Part shown: piece by piece, positions 1 to 9,439 of the stretch
Layout: the number at the start of each line of letters is the position of its first letter
Position numbering within the stretch: position 1 is the stretch's first letter
Source: Shewanella waksmanii ATCC BAA-643
Lineage (GTDB): Bacteria; Pseudomonadota; Gammaproteobacteria; Enterobacterales; Shewanellaceae
Reading direction: 5' to 3'
NCBI RefSeq assembly: GCF_000518805.1
Contig: NZ_JAEH01000007.1
Coordinates: forward strand, 62,001 to 126,000
Length of the DNA stretch: 64,000 nucleotides
Notes under the pieces: model-generated
Told to the model about the DNA's origin: nothing
The model's input: only the letters and a program-made list of their open reading frames with translations
Database searches by the model: none
Made by a program: the position numbers and the translations under genes

Positions 1-346
1 TCAGTTGCAACTTAGATGACTCTGCTTGCTGCTTTTGGGTTTTGTCATGAAAAAAGATACAGCTACGATATTGGCTACCGATATCCCCGCCTTGCTGGTT
101 TAAACTGGTCGGATTATGGTTTTGCCAGAACACATTTAGTAATGCTTCATAGCTAACTTGCTGCGGATCAAATTCAACCTGCACGACCTCAGCATGGCCT
201 GTTTCACCTTGTTTGACCTCTTCATACCGAGTGAACCGATCATTGCCACCCATATAACCACAGGTAGCAGTTAGTACCCCTTCGATTTGTCTGAAAAAGT
301 ACTCAACACCCCAAAAGCAGCCCGCGCCGAAAGTTGCTATCGCCAT
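1..346 (-). CDS. msrA: Peptide-methionine (S)-S-oxide reductase MsrA (3' end missing)
   Basis: The reverse strand reads MAIATFGAGCFWGVEYFF from an ATG at 346-344 and stays open to the left edge, giving 115 codons of a protein usually near 160-210 aa, so the C-terminal part lies outside the window. The GCFWG motif holds the catalytic cysteine (residue 10) that reduces methionine-S-sulfoxide in proteins, with thioredoxin as the usual electron donor. Family features GYMGG, TGHAEVVQVEFDP and FWQNHNPT follow in order. A GGTGAAGG ribosome site lies just upstream of the ATG. It is transcribed divergently from astE. Family identity is clear from sequence; the physiological role is inferred from the family. 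Confidence 0.95.
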   Translation of the reverse strand, partial: MAIATFGAGCFWGVEYFFRQIEGVLTATCGYMGGNDRFTRYEEVKQGETGHAEVVQVEFDPQQVSYEALLNVFWQNHNPTSLNQQGGDIGSQYRSCIFFHDKTQKQQAESSKLQL

Positions 347-760
347 ACTTAAACCTTCACCTTTATCTCTTTAGCCATCCAAACGTCTACACGTCCTAAT
401 AATGGCTTAGCGGTAAAATGATTGCAACACCTTTTTGTAAAAGTCATGCTTATGCTCGGTTGACTTAGCCAATAAATCGGCACGTTGGCGCAATGTTTAT
501 CGCTTTAATGAGTGTAAGCTCAATTGCACTCAACTGGTGTAAGGGGCTGCCTCAATAAGCTATCTAATGGTATAAGCCTTCAGTTGCGCTTTAAGGTAAA
601 AGTCTTTAACTGCCGTAGTGGTAAAAGTCCTTAACTGTCGTAGTGGTCAAATACTTTAAATGCTATTATCGGTGCCAAATCGCGCCGAGCGCATCAAGGA
701 TCTAACTGCACGAGAGCATGTTGACATGCCCAGCAGCGAGCACAATTAAAGGAGACCACC
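347..760. other. Divergent intergenic region between msrA and astE
   Basis: This 414-bp gap must hold the promoters of msrA and astE. I see no protein-coding frame with support in it. The only obvious structure is a short tandem repeat at 596-660, listed separately. No confident sigma-70 pair was identified. Confidence 0.6.
596..660 (+). repeat. Tandem 25-nt repeat, two full copies and a degenerate third
   Basis: The unit GTAAAAGTCTTTAACTGCCG plus TAGTG occurs at 596-620 and again at 621-645 with two changes (CTTT to CCTT, GCCG to GTCG). A shorter, decayed copy (GTCAAATACTTTAAA) begins at 646. It lies about 100 bp upstream of the astE start. It could be a slippage product or a repeated protein-binding site; no known operator is recognised. 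Confidence 0.75.
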
Positions 761-1795
761 GTGTTACAAGCACTCCAAGCATCAAAAGATTTTTTAAAAC
801 TCACCCTAGATAACCCTTTCAGCCTCGATGAGGAACTCGCTTTTAGCTTAGAAAACGCCACCCAAGTGTCGGTTTGGGACACAGGTGTCATTGTGTTTGA
901 GCCCAGTGACAGTCAAGGTAAAGACATCATTTTATCTTGTGCGGTGCATGGTAATGAGACAGCACCGATAGAGCTGTGCAACGAGCTCATTAGCGAAATA
1001 CTTGCCGAAACGATTACCCTGAATCAACGGGTGATGTTTCTAATTGGTAATCCGGCTGCAATTCATAACGGCACCCGTTTTATTGATGAGAATTTAAATC
1101 GCTTGTTCAGTGGCGCGCATTCAAAAGGTGAGGGATTAGCTAATCCCGAGCGAGTACGGGCTAAAAAGCTTGAAAGCTACGTTGACCGTTTTTTTGAAGC
1201 GGGCGATGCCGCTAGTCAAAAGATTCATTATGATCTGCATACAGCGATTCGTGGCTCTAAACATGAGAAGTTTGCTATCTACCCTTATCGTCCCGGACGC
1301 GCATACAGCAGCGAACAGATTATGTTTTTAGCTGCGTGCGGTATTGAAACTGTGCTGTTTCACCATGAACCGACCACAACTTTTAGCTATTACTCATCAG
1401 AAAAATACCAAGCAGATGCCTTTACGATTGAGCTTGGTAAGGTCATGCCAATGGGGCAAAACGATATGACTCGTTTTATCGCCCTTAAAGAAATGCTAGT
1501 GAGATTAGTTAGCGCTAAACCGCTCGAACTTGAGCCGTTTGATGCCGCTAAGCTGAATCTTTATCAAGTGTGCCGAGCCATCAACAAAGGCTTTGAAGAT
1601 TTCGAGTTTACCTTTGCTAATGATGTAGAGAATTTTACTGCTTTTCCACAGGGCTACATTTTAGCGAAAGAGGGTGGCAATGATATTAAAATTGAACAAC
1701 CTGTTGAAGCCATTGTGTTCCCTAACGCCAATGTTCCTGTAGGGCAGCGCACAGTATTGATGTTAAAACCTGCATCGACTGAAAATATTGCTTAG
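761..1795 (+). CDS. astE: Succinylglutamate desuccinylase AstE
   Basis: This 344-aa protein belongs to the AstE/aspartoacylase branch of zinc carboxypeptidases and hydrolyses N-succinylglutamate to succinate and glutamate, the last step of arginine catabolism by the AST pathway. Visible zinc ligands are His63 and Glu66 in AVHGNETAP and a His near residue 160 in [17 protein letters not shown] (111-116) and [11 protein letters not shown] are typical of the family. The start is GTG at 761, preceded by GGAG at 751. Other ast genes (astA, astB, astC, astD) are not adjacent; the neighbours are msrA and the bkd operon. Cytoplasmic location is inferred from the lack of a signal peptide. Confidence 0.93.
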   Translation: MLQALQASKDFLKLTLDNPFSLDEELAFSLENATQVSVWDTGVIVFEPSDSQGKDIILSCAVHGNETAPIELCNELISEILAETITLNQRVMFLIGNPAAIHNGTRFIDENLNRLFSGAHSKGEGLANPERVRAKKLESYVDRFFEAGDAASQKIHYDLHTAIRGSKHEKFAIYPYRPGRAYSSEQIMFLAACGIETVLFHHEPTTTFSYYSSEKYQADAFTIELGKVMPMGQNDMTRFIALKEMLVRLVSAKPLELEPFDAAKLNLYQVCRAINKGFEDFEFTFANDVENFTAFPQGYILAKEGGNDIKIEQPVEAIVFPNANVPVGQRTVLMLKPASTENIA

Positions 1796-1885
1796 ACTGC
1801 GATAATAGGATCGTTGTAAAGCAAATTATACAATTAAATTTAGCCTTAGTTGATGTTCAATATGTGCTATTGCTTGATAGGTAGT

Positions 1886-1899
1886 TTACGTTAACGTAA
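1886..1899. promoter_or_regulatory. Palindrome upstream of bkd operon, candidate LiuR operator
   Basis: TTACGTTAACGTAA is a perfect 14-bp palindrome 90 bp upstream of bkdA1. It resembles the ACGT-rich inverted repeat described for LiuR, the MerR-family regulator of branched-chain amino-acid degradation in gammaproteobacteria. The position before a bkd operon fits that role. The symmetry is seen directly; assignment to LiuR is inference from memory of the motif. Confidence 0.5.
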
Positions 1900-1989
1900 T
1901 GTCTTTCCGGCGTATAACAAACAGTTAAGTTTCGATGAGTTTATCGGGGCTTCAAGAACAATAGCACTCAGCTGATTAAGAGATAGAGT

Positions 1990-3168
1990 ATGAGCAACGC
2001 AACAAGCAGCACAGAAACCGTGCATCGCGTGAGTTTTTTAGACAAGGATTCGATGAACATTCCTATTCTAAAAATTCTTCAAGCTGATGGCACGACATAT
2101 GAAAAGGCCGTGTTACCGGTCATTGATCAGGCGTTGGCCGAAAAGATTTATGACACTTGTGTCTTTACACGGGTGTTAGACGAGCGCATGTTAGGCGCGC
2201 AGCGTCAGGGGCGTATCAGCTTTTACATGACCTGTACCGGTGAAGAAGCATCGATTATTGGTAGCACGGCCGCGCTAGATGATGGCGATGTCATCTTAGC
2301 TCAGTACCGTGAACATGCAGCGATTCGTTATCGCGGCTTCACCACTGAGCAGTTTATGAATCAGCTGTTTAGTAATGAAAAAGATTTGGGTAAGGGCCGA
2401 CAAATGCCGATTCACTATGGCAGCGAAGCGCTTAATTACCAAACCATTTCTTCTCCTTTGGCGACACAAATCCCCCAAGCAACGGGTGTGGGCTACTCGC
2501 TAAAAATGTTGGGTAAGCGCAATCTGGCTATCTGTTATTTCGGTGAAGGTGCTGCATCTGAAGGTGATTTTCATGCCGGGCTAAATATGGCGGCAGTGCT
2601 TAATTCTCCCACTATCTTCTTTTGTCGTAACAATGGCTACGCAATCTCTACACCTACTGAAGAGCAGTTTGTTGGTAATGGCATTGCAAGCCGCGGTGTG
2701 GGTTACGGGATGCACACAATCCGCGTTGATGGCAATGACATGCTAGCGGTGTTAGCTGCAACGCAACAGGCCAGAGCCTACGCGATAGAGAATAACGCAC
2801 CCGTATTAATTGAGGCGATGACTTACCGTCTTGGTGCTCACTCTTCATCAGATGACCCATCGGGTTATCGCTCTAAAGAGGAAGAAGAGAAGTGGCAAAT
2901 GCATGATCCTGTCAAACGCTTTAAGTTGTGGATGATGAATAAAGGCTGGCTAACTGAAGAGCAAGATAATCAGTTGTATGATAAGTATCGTCAAGAAGTC
3001 TTAGCTGAGTTGAAAGTAGCTGAAAAGCTGCCACTGCCGCATGTGGATACCTTAATACAAGATGTCTACGATGAACCTACGCCAAGGCTAAAAGCCCAAC
3101 TTGAGTCATTAAAACAGCATGTGAAGAAATATCCAGAGTCTTATCCAAATAGCGCAGGGAGAGTGTAG
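1990..3168 (+). CDS. bkdA1: Branched-chain 2-oxoacid dehydrogenase E1 alpha subunit
   Basis: This 392-aa thiamine-diphosphate enzyme subunit starts the oxidative decarboxylation of the 2-oxo acids of valine, leucine and isoleucine. The thiamine-binding segment is visible as [17 protein letters not shown] followed by [10 protein letters not shown]. The phosphorylation-loop-like segment [17 protein letters not shown] is typical of E1 alpha. It forms an operon with bkdA2, two bases downstream, and bkdB. The ATG at 1990 is the first start with the conserved N-terminus; its ribosome site is weak (AAGAGA about 9 bp upstream). Length and order match other bacterial bkd operons. Specificity for branched-chain acids rather than pyruvate is inferred from family resemblance. 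Confidence 0.93.
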   Translation: MSNATSSTETVHRVSFLDKDSMNIPILKILQADGTTYEKAVLPVIDQALAEKIYDTCVFTRVLDERMLGAQRQGRISFYMTCTGEEASIIGSTAALDDGDVILAQYREHAAIRYRGFTTEQFMNQLFSNEKDLGKGRQMPIHYGSEALNYQTISSPLATQIPQATGVGYSLKMLGKRNLAICYFGEGAASEGDFHAGLNMAAVLNSPTIFFCRNNGYAISTPTEEQFVGNGIASRGVGYGMHTIRVDGNDMLAVLAATQQARAYAIENNAPVLIEAMTYRLGAHSSSDDPSGYRSKEEEEKWQMHDPVKRFKLWMMNKGWLTEEQDNQLYDKYRQEVLAELKVAEKLPLPHVDTLIQDVYDEPTPRLKAQLESLKQHVKKYPESYPNSAGRV

Positions 3169-3170
3169 TC

Positions 3171-4148
3171 GTGGCTAAAATTAATATGTTGCAAGCCATC
3201 AATGATGCTTTGTCGATTGCGATGGAAACAGACGATAAGGCCATGCTATTTGGTGAAGATGTCGGTCACTTTGGTGGGGTTTTTAGAGCGACTTCGGGAT
3301 TACAGGAAAAGTTTGGTAAACAGCGGTGCTTTAACTCGCCATTAACCGAGCAAGGCATTGCTGGTTTTGCCAATGGTCTAGCATCAAATGGTATGACGGC
3401 GATTGCTGAGATCCAGTTTGCAGATTACATCTTTCCGGCCATCGATCAGATAGTCAACGAAACCGCAAAGTTCCGTTACCGCAGTGGTAATGAATTCAAT
3501 GTTGGTGGCGTTACCTTCCGTACGCCATATGGCGGTGGCATCGCCGGCGGACACTATCATTCTCAGTCTCCAGAAGCCTATTTTACCCAAACTGCAGGGC
3601 TTAAAGTGGTTGTACCGCGTAATGCTTATCAAGCAAAAGGATTATTACTTGCCTCTATTCGCGATAAAAACCCGGTGATTTTCTTTGAGCCTAAACGTAT
3701 ATACCGCGCCAACGTCGGCGAAGTGCCAGATGAAGCTTATGAGATAGAACTGGGCAAAGCTGAAGTGGTAACACAAGGCTCAGATATCACCTTGCTAAGT
3801 TGGGGGGCACAAATGGAAATCATTGAAGACGCCGCCAAAATGGCTGCGAAGAAGGGCATTTCGTGCGAAGTGATAGATCTGCGTACACTGGCACCTTGGG
3901 ATGTTGAAACCGTGGCTAACTCTGTTCGTAAAACAGGGCGTCTACTGATAAACCACGAAGCGCCACTGACTGGTGGCTTTGCCGGTGAAATTGCTGCGAC
4001 AATTCAAGAAGAGTGCTTTTTGCACTTAGAATCACCGATTGCACGTGTATGTGGGCTCGACACTCCTTACCCGTTAGTGCATGAAAAAGAATACATGCCA
4101 GACGCCTTAAAGACGTTTGAAGCGATTAAAGCATCGGTTAAATTTTAG
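3171..4148 (+). CDS. bkdA2: Branched-chain 2-oxoacid dehydrogenase E1 beta subunit
   Basis: This 325-aa transketolase-like beta subunit pairs with BkdA1 to form the alpha2-beta2 E1 component. The N-terminal pyrimidine-binding domain begins [14 protein letters not shown] and contains [15 protein letters not shown] and the Glu-containing [14 protein letters not shown]; the C-terminal transketolase domain includes [14 protein letters not shown] and [13 protein letters not shown]. The start is GTG at 3171, two bases after the bkdA1 stop, consistent with translational coupling. bkdB follows closely at 4159. Confidence 0.94.
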   Translation: MAKINMLQAINDALSIAMETDDKAMLFGEDVGHFGGVFRATSGLQEKFGKQRCFNSPLTEQGIAGFANGLASNGMTAIAEIQFADYIFPAIDQIVNETAKFRYRSGNEFNVGGVTFRTPYGGGIAGGHYHSQSPEAYFTQTAGLKVVVPRNAYQAKGLLLASIRDKNPVIFFEPKRIYRANVGEVPDEAYEIELGKAEVVTQGSDITLLSWGAQMEIIEDAAKMAAKKGISCEVIDLRTLAPWDVETVANSVRKTGRLLINHEAPLTGGFAGEIAATIQEECFLHLESPIARVCGLDTPYPLVHEKEYMPDALKTFEAIKASVKF

Positions 4149-4158
4149 GAGCAAAACT

Positions 4159-5760
4159 GTGATTAAAGAATTTATTTTGCCCGATATCGGTGAAGGTGTC
4201 GTTGAGTGCGAACTGGTAGAATGGCTAGTATCTGAAGGCGATACTGTGGTTGAAGACCAACCTATTGCCGATGTGATGACAGATAAAGCTTTAGTGCAAA
4301 TTCCAGCACCTCACGCTGGTGTTATCAAAAAACTTCATTACAAAAAAGGTGAGATTGCCATCGTGCATGAGCCTTTATATAGCGTTGATGTGGGCGCTAG
4401 CGCTGAGGTTGAACAAGTTGAAACATCAAGTGCTCCGGTAGAAGCGGCAGTTGAGCAAGTTATTGATGAAAAACCTTCAATTCAAAGTGCCCAACAAATT
4501 GAAGAGTTTTTGTTGCCCGATATCGGTGAAGGCATAGTAGAGTGTGAGCTAGTAGAGTGGTTGGTTGCTGAAGGTGATTATGTCGTTGAAGATCAGCCGA
4601 TTGCTGATGTAATGACCGATAAGGCTTTAGTGCAAATTCCTGCTATTAAAAATGGTCGAGTGGCTAAACTGCATTATCGTAAAGGGCAGTTAGCTAAAGT
4701 TCATCAGCCATTATTTGCCATTGAGGTTGCGATTGAAGTTGCAGGTGAAACAGCGGCTGTTGACCCAGTGAATGCGCAAAGCGCCGAGCAACCATCGGCA
4801 GGCCAAGTCGAGACAAGCAGCAATAACAATGTGGCTCAAGGAAAAGCATTGGCCAGTCCAGCTGTACGCCGTTTAGCGCGTAGTTATGATATTAATATCG
4901 CAGAAATCCCTGGCAGCGGTAAAAATGGCAGAGTCTACAAAGATGATGTTGAACGTTATCGTGGTCAATTAGTAAAAGCGACTACAGCGCAAAGCTCGCC
5001 GCAAACGCAAGCAAGCCAGAGTGCGATCAGTAGTCAAACTGTGGCGAGTGGTGCAGGGGATCGTGTCGAGCCGATTAAGGGCGTCAAAGCGGTGATGGCT
5101 AAGATGATGACCGAGTCGGTTTCAACGATTCCACACTTTACTTATTGTGAAGAGCTGGATTTAACCGAGCTTTGTGCACTAAGAGAGCAGATGAAAGTGA
5201 AATATTCGTCTGATGATCTTAAGTTGACCATGATGCCATTTTTCATGAAAGCCATGTCTTTGTCACTTAAGCTATACCCGATCATCAATAGTCGAGTGAA
5301 TCAAGACTGTACCGAGCTGACTTATCTAGCGGATCACAATATTGGTATGGCCGTGGACTCTAAGGTTGGTTTGTTGGTACCGAATGTGAAAAATGTGCAG
5401 GCCAAGTCAATTTTGGAAGTCGCTGCTGATATTACCCGCTTAACTAACGATGCGCGTAGTGGCCGAGTGGCGCCAGCGGATCTTAAAGGCGGCAGTATCT
5501 CTATTTCTAACATTGGTGCGTTAGGTGGTACGGTAGCAACGCCGATTATTAATAAACCGGAAGTGGCAATCGTAGCTTTAGGTCAGTTGCAAACTCTACC
5601 GCGCTTTAACGATGAAGGTGAAGTAGAAGCTCGTAAGATTATGCAGGTGAGTTGGTCTGGTGATCACCGAGTCATTGATGGTGGCACCATTGCGCGATTC
5701 TGTAATCAATGGAAAGCTTACCTTGAGCATCCTCAAGAAATGTTATTAGCTATGCAATAA
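4159..5760 (+). CDS. bkdB: Branched-chain 2-oxoacid dehydrogenase E2 (dihydrolipoyl acyltransferase)
   Basis: This is the E2 core of the Bkd complex, 533 aa, which moves the acyl group from E1 to CoA on a swinging lipoyl arm. It has two tandem lipoyl domains (about 2-77 and 115-190), each with DKALVQIPA and lipoyl lysines at 43 and 155. A peripheral-subunit-binding domain follows near 225-262 (SPAVRRLARSYDINIAEIPG). The catalytic acyltransferase domain ends with SWSGDHRVIDGG, where His503 and Asp507 are catalytic. I chose the GTG at 4159 because GGAGC lies just before it and the protein then starts VIKEFILPDIGEG; the ATG at 4117 lies inside bkdA2 and adds an unrelated leader. No E3 gene follows, so lipoamide dehydrogenase is presumably shared. 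Confidence 0.94.
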   Translation: MIKEFILPDIGEGVVECELVEWLVSEGDTVVEDQPIADVMTDKALVQIPAPHAGVIKKLHYKKGEIAIVHEPLYSVDVGASAEVEQVETSSAPVEAAVEQVIDEKPSIQSAQQIEEFLLPDIGEGIVECELVEWLVAEGDYVVEDQPIADVMTDKALVQIPAIKNGRVAKLHYRKGQLAKVHQPLFAIEVAIEVAGETAAVDPVNAQSAEQPSAGQVETSSNNNVAQGKALASPAVRRLARSYDINIAEIPGSGKNGRVYKDDVERYRGQLVKATTAQSSPQTQASQSAISSQTVASGAGDRVEPIKGVKAVMAKMMTESVSTIPHFTYCEELDLTELCALREQMKVKYSSDDLKLTMMPFFMKAMSLSLKLYPIINSRVNQDCTELTYLADHNIGMAVDSKVGLLVPNVKNVQAKSILEVAADITRLTNDARSGRVAPADLKGGSISISNIGALGGTVATPIINKPEVAIVALGQLQTLPRFNDEGEVEARKIMQVSWSGDHRVIDGGTIARFCNQWKAYLEHPQEMLLAMQ

Positions 5761-5783
5761 TATTTAACTATCTTTAGTCTATA

Positions 5784-5807
5784 AAAGAGCGCTTGGCGCT
5801 CTTTTTT
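5784..5807 (+). terminator. Rho-independent terminator of the bkd operon
   Basis: AAAGAGCGC (5784-5792) pairs with GCGCTCTTT (5796-5804) around a TTG loop, followed by more T residues. It lies 24 bp after bkdB and ends that operon before nadA. A TATAAT box for nadA follows at 5832-5837. Confidence 0.9.
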
Positions 5808-5868
5808 GTTTAATGCATTCGCAAGTTTGAGTATAATCCCGCTAATTAGTCCCGTTTATGGTTTGAGC

Positions 5869-6936
5869 ATGAGTCAGTTAGCCCCACAAGTCGCAGAAAT
5901 CCAGTACCCATTTCCCGCAAAACCTATTCCGCTAAGCGATGCTGAAAAGCAAGCTTATAAAAATAGAATCAAACAGTTATTGGTAGAGAAACAAGCGGTT
6001 TTAGTGGCGCATTATTATACCGATCCAGAAATTCAAGCCTTGGCAGAAGAAACTGGTGGTTGTGTTTCAGACTCACTCGAAATGGCGCGCTTTGGTCGCG
6101 ACCATCCAGCACAAACATTGATTGTTGCGGGTGTGAAGTTTATGGGTGAAACCTCTAAGATTTTAAGCCCTGAAAAAACAGTACTAATGCCGACACTCGA
6201 AGCAACGTGTTCGTTAGATGTTGGCTGCCCAATAGACACGTTCACCGAGTTTTGTGATGCACACCCAGATCATACTGTTGTTGTGTATGCAAATACTTCA
6301 GCAGCGGTTAAAGCCCGTGCAGATTGGGTCGTAACCTCAAGTATTGCCTTAGAGATTGTTGAGCACTTAGACAGTGAAGATAAGAAAATTATCTGGGGAC
6401 CGGACAGACATTTAGGCAGCTATATTGCTAAAGAAACCGGTGCCGATATGTTGATGTGGCAAGGTGAGTGTATTGTCCACGATGAGTTTAAAGCTAAAGC
6501 CTTGCGCGAACTTAAGCAGCAGTATCCAGATGCAGCAATTTTGGTTCACCCAGAATCGCCAGCGAGTGTGGTAGAACTTGCCGATGCAGTAGGTTCAACG
6601 AGTCAACTAATTAAAGCTGCTCAAACAATGGACAACCAAACCTTCATTGTGGCTACGGATAAAGGCATTTTTTATAAGATGCAACAAGCCGCGCCTGGAA
6701 AAGAGTTAATTGAAGCTCCTACAGGTGGTAATGGTGCAACCTGTAGAAGTTGTGCCCATTGCCCTTGGATGGCAATGAATGGGCTTAAGGCGATTGAGGC
6801 GGCACTGATTAACGATAATTCGTCAGAACATGAAATTCATGTTGATGATCAGTTGCGTGAAAAAGCGCTTATACCACTGGACCGCATGCTTAACTTTGCT
6901 AAAACACTTAATATGAAAGTCAAAGGTAATGCTTAA
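5869..6936 (+). CDS. nadA: Quinolinate synthase NadA
   Basis: This 355-aa enzyme condenses iminoaspartate with dihydroxyacetone phosphate to make quinolinate in de novo NAD synthesis. It is a [4Fe-4S] protein: cysteines at about 114 ([11 protein letters not shown]), 201 (WQGECIVH) and 298 ([15 protein letters not shown]) match the three ligands of long-form Nad[18 protein letters not shown] and [14 protein letters not shown] are family signatures. I start it at ATG 5869 ([12 protein letters not shown]): the frame is open to 5806, but that extension overlaps the bkd terminator and the TATAAT at 5832-5837. No nadB or nadC lies next to it. Confidence 0.95.
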   Translation: MSQLAPQVAEIQYPFPAKPIPLSDAEKQAYKNRIKQLLVEKQAVLVAHYYTDPEIQALAEETGGCVSDSLEMARFGRDHPAQTLIVAGVKFMGETSKILSPEKTVLMPTLEATCSLDVGCPIDTFTEFCDAHPDHTVVVYANTSAAVKARADWVVTSSIALEIVEHLDSEDKKIIWGPDRHLGSYIAKETGADMLMWQGECIVHDEFKAKALRELKQQYPDAAILVHPESPASVVELADAVGSTSQLIKAAQTMDNQTFIVATDKGIFYKMQQAAPGKELIEAPTGGNGATCRSCAHCPWMAMNGLKAIEAALINDNSSEHEIHVDDQLREKALIPLDRMLNFAKTLNMKVKGNA

Positions 6937-6994
6937 TTATTAGCCAATGATGTACAAAGTGTCACTGAAGATTCCGGTGTAGTTGATATTAAAC

Positions 6995-7026
6995 AAAAAA
7001 AGTCCCTTAATTTAGGGACTTTTTTT
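6995..7026 (+). terminator. Terminator after nadA
   Basis: AAAAAAAGTCCCT (6995-7007) and AGGGACTTTTTTT (7014-7026) form a 13-bp stem with a six-base loop. The T-rich arm works for nadA, and the A-rich arm would act as a T tract on the other strand. Confidence 0.92.
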
Positions 7027-7091
7027 GTTTGTGCTTGAGAATCAGCTAGACTAAGTGAACTTGTATTACTTCTTTTTTCAGGGACGATATC

Positions 7092-9086
7092 ATGAAGATG
7101 CGTTGGATTGGTGATGTTAGCATTAAGAACAAGCTTTTCTTAGTTCTTATGCCACCCATTATCGGCTGTATTCTGTTTGGTTTTTATGTGCTTCATAGCC
7201 AATATCAAGTGAGCAAAAGCCTTAGCCAAGTGGCAGTGTTAAGTGAGTTAGCCGTGGTTAACGGGAACTTAGTGCACGAGTTACAAAAAGAGCGCGGCAT
7301 GAGCGCCGGGTTTATTGGCTCTGGTGGTAAAAGTTTCGCATCTAAATTACCCCAACAACGCCAACTCAGTGATAGCCAAATCGCGATCTATCAGCAGTTC
7401 GTCCGCAGCAATAGTTTGCCAGCCAGTTTTGATAGCACTTTACGCCAAGTGGAAACGGCATTAAATGAGCTCAGCAGTATAAGGCAACGTGTTACGGGGC
7501 TGAGTATTAGTGTTCCCGAAGAAGTTAAATTCTACACTGACTTAAACAGTGCGTTGTTATCCATTGTCGACCATACCGTTAAAGCCTCTGCAGATAAGCA
7601 GATCGCCATTCAGGCCGCGGCCTTTAGCGCGTATTTACAGATGAAAGAACGTGCGGGAATTGAACGGGCGGTCCTGAGTTCCACTTTTGGTAATTCCGCT
7701 TTCAAACCAGGCATGTTTGTAAAGTTTATTAATTTGGTTTCTGAGCAAAATAGTTATCAAGAGCGTTTCTTAGCGCTTTCAAGCGACAGTGCCGCGCGTA
7801 ATTATCAACAGATCGCCAACTCTCAGCCATTTGCGGCGGTGCAAACCTATCGTGATTTGGCGCAGTCGCAAGATCCACAAAAGTTAGCCAATGCCTCATC
7901 TGAGCAATGGTTTGCTACCTCTACCGCACGAATCGATTTAGTGCGCCAAAATGAACAAGCACTCTCTAGTGAGTTGATTGGCGATACCCAGCAGCGTTTA
8001 AGTGCAGCCAATACCTTAATGTATGGCGTGATTATATTGATGCTGGTATCGGGTGTGGTGGTTATCAGTCTGTCTATCGCCATTGGTTCTTACTTTCATA
8101 ATAGTTTGGCCTATCTACATAAAACTATTGTTAATGCGCAACAAAATTTCGATTTAACCGTACGGGTTAACAGCAACCATCAAGATGAAGTGGGCCAGTT
8201 AGCCACGGCGTACAACGCTATGATGCAAGATTTTGAAGCCGTGATCACCCAAGTGGTCGTTAGTAGCGACTCGTTGATTAAGGCTTCTAAGGCGATGGAA
8301 GGTTGTGCCGTGACCATGCAAAATGATGTCTCTGCCGGCCATGTTGAAGCCGATCAGGTTGCTTCAGCGATGACGGAGATGAGCGCGACCGTGCAAGAGA
8401 TTGCCCATAATGCTGAAAAAGCCTCCGAGGCATCTGCGGCGGCAAACATAGAAGCAAAAGAGGGTAACCGCGAAGTTGTCAAAACTTCTGAATCTATCCA
8501 TGTATTGGCCAGTGAAATTGAGCAAGCATCGTCTGCCATTCATAGCTTAGATCAAGATATACAGGGCATTGTTAGCGTACTGGGCGTGATAAGTGGCATT
8601 GCAGAGCAAACAAACTTATTGGCGTTAAATGCTGCCATTGAAGCTGCGCGAGCAGGGGAGATGGGCCGCGGTTTTGCTGTTGTTGCCGATGAGGTTCGCA
8701 GCTTGGCGCAGCGAGCGCAGGCCTCTACCGAAGATATCCGCAATATGACAGAGCGGTTAGAAAAAGGCGCAGATGTGGCTGTTAAGGCGATGGCAGTCGG
8801 TAAATCTCAGGCCACAGTCAGCGTAGAAGAGTCGGAAAAAGCGGGAGAAGAACTGCAGCGTATCGTTCGTGAAGTGGGCGTGATTGACAGTATGAATGAG
8901 CAGATAGCGGCCGCAACCCATGAGCAATCTGCTGTGTCTGAAGAAGTTAATCGCAATGCGATGAAGATAAGTGAAATTTATCAAAGCACCCAGCAAGTTG
9001 CTGATGAACTTAGTATGCTCAATGAAAAGTTACTCAAAGAAGCCAGTGAAATGGTTAACTTAGTGAGTAAATTTAATGTGTCGTAA
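7092..9086 (+). CDS. Methyl-accepting chemotaxis protein with NIT-type sensor domain
   Basis: This 664-aa inner-membrane chemoreceptor has a short cytoplasmic start, a first membrane segment (about 15-35), a large periplasmic domain (about 36-307), a second membrane segment (about 308-331), HAMP, and a cytoplasmic signalling coiled coil. The periplasmic part contains [17 protein letters not shown], characteristic of the NIT nitrate/nitrite-sensing family. The signalling tip is visible around 503-538 ([20 protein letters not shown] and [13 protein letters not shown]). It would control CheA in the polar array. Ligand identity is not shown: NIT domains bind nitrate or nitrite in characterised cases, and here that is only inference. 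It sits alone between nadA and tRNA-Ser. Confidence 0.92.
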   Translation: MKMRWIGDVSIKNKLFLVLMPPIIGCILFGFYVLHSQYQVSKSLSQVAVLSELAVVNGNLVHELQKERGMSAGFIGSGGKSFASKLPQQRQLSDSQIAIYQQFVRSNSLPASFDSTLRQVETALNELSSIRQRVTGLSISVPEEVKFYTDLNSALLSIVDHTVKASADKQIAIQAAAFSAYLQMKERAGIERAVLSSTFGNSAFKPGMFVKFINLVSEQNSYQERFLALSSDSAARNYQQIANSQPFAAVQTYRDLAQSQDPQKLANASSEQWFATSTARIDLVRQNEQALSSELIGDTQQRLSAANTLMYGVIILMLVSGVVVISLSIAIGSYFHNSLAYLHKTIVNAQQNFDLTVRVNSNHQDEVGQLATAYNAMMQDFEAVITQVVVSSDSLIKASKAMEGCAVTMQNDVSAGHVEADQVASAMTEMSATVQEIAHNAEKASEASAAANIEAKEGNREVVKTSESIHVLASEIEQASSAIHSLDQDIQGIVSVLGVISGIAEQTNLLALNAAIEAARAGEMGRGFAVVADEVRSLAQRAQASTEDIRNMTERLEKGADVAVKAMAVGKSQATVSVEESEKAGEELQRIVREVGVIDSMNEQIAAATHEQSAVSEEVNRNAMKISEIYQSTQQVADELSMLNEKLLKEASEMVNLVSKFNVS

Positions 9087-9161
9087 AGAGACTGATGCGC
9101 ATTAGCCTAGCGTAAAATCGCTTAGCAATTATGCAAACGTCTGGTATTACAGTTTTTTCCC

Positions 9162-9190
9162 TTGACCCTAAAAGGGCTTTTGCGTAAAGT
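9162..9190 (+). promoter_or_regulatory. Sigma-70 promoter of tRNA-Ser
   Basis: TTGACC (9162-9167) and TAAAGT (9185-9190) are separated by 17 bp, ideal for sigma-70. A GC-rich stretch (AGCGCTCCG) follows the -10 box, like the discriminator of stringently controlled stable RNA promoters. The tRNA begins 34 bp downstream. Confidence 0.75.
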
Positions 9191-9224
9191 AGCGCTCCGT
9201 TAACGGCATCTATCCGTTAACTCC

Positions 9225-9312
9225 GGTGGGGTGTCCGAGTGGCTGAAGGAGCACGCCTGGAAAGTGTGTATACGGCAACGTATCGAGGGTTCGAATCCCT
9301 CCTCCACCGCCA
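9225..9312 (+). tRNA. tRNA-Ser (anticodon GGA)
   Basis: The acceptor stem GGTGGGG (9225-9231) pairs with CTCCACC (9302-9308), followed by discriminator G and an encoded CCA (9310-9312). The anticodon stem CACGC/GTGTG encloses loop CTGGAAA, so the anticodon is GGA, reading UCC and UCU. A long variable arm, typical of class II tRNA-Ser, and a TTCGAAT T-loop are present. At 88 nt the length fits. The sequence and cloverleaf are directly visible. Confidence 0.97.
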
Positions 9313-9318
9313 TATTTA

Positions 9319-9352
9319 AAAAAGGGTGATAGTGTTTACTGTCACCCTTTTT
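9319..9352 (+). terminator. Terminator after tRNA-Ser
   Basis: AAAAAGGGTGATAGT (9319-9333) pairs with ACTGTCACCCTTTTT (9338-9352) around a GTTT loop, with one G-T pair. It begins seven bases after the tRNA CCA end. Confidence 0.92.
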
Positions 9353-9439
9353 GCGTTTTAGTCTCACTTGCTTTAGCGCATCTTCCTTTCAAATTTTTCG
9401 CCTACACTTAATACTAGTATTGGTTTACAGAGTGTATCC

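Noticed and set aside
4117-4158. Upstream ATG extension of bkdB
   Set aside because: The extra 14 residues lie within bkdA2, have no ribosome site, and do not look like a lipoyl domain. The GTG at 4159 has a good GGAGC site.
5806-5868. N-terminal extension of nadA
   Set aside because: It starts inside the T tract of the bkd terminator and spans the TATAAT at 5832; the family start is at 5869.
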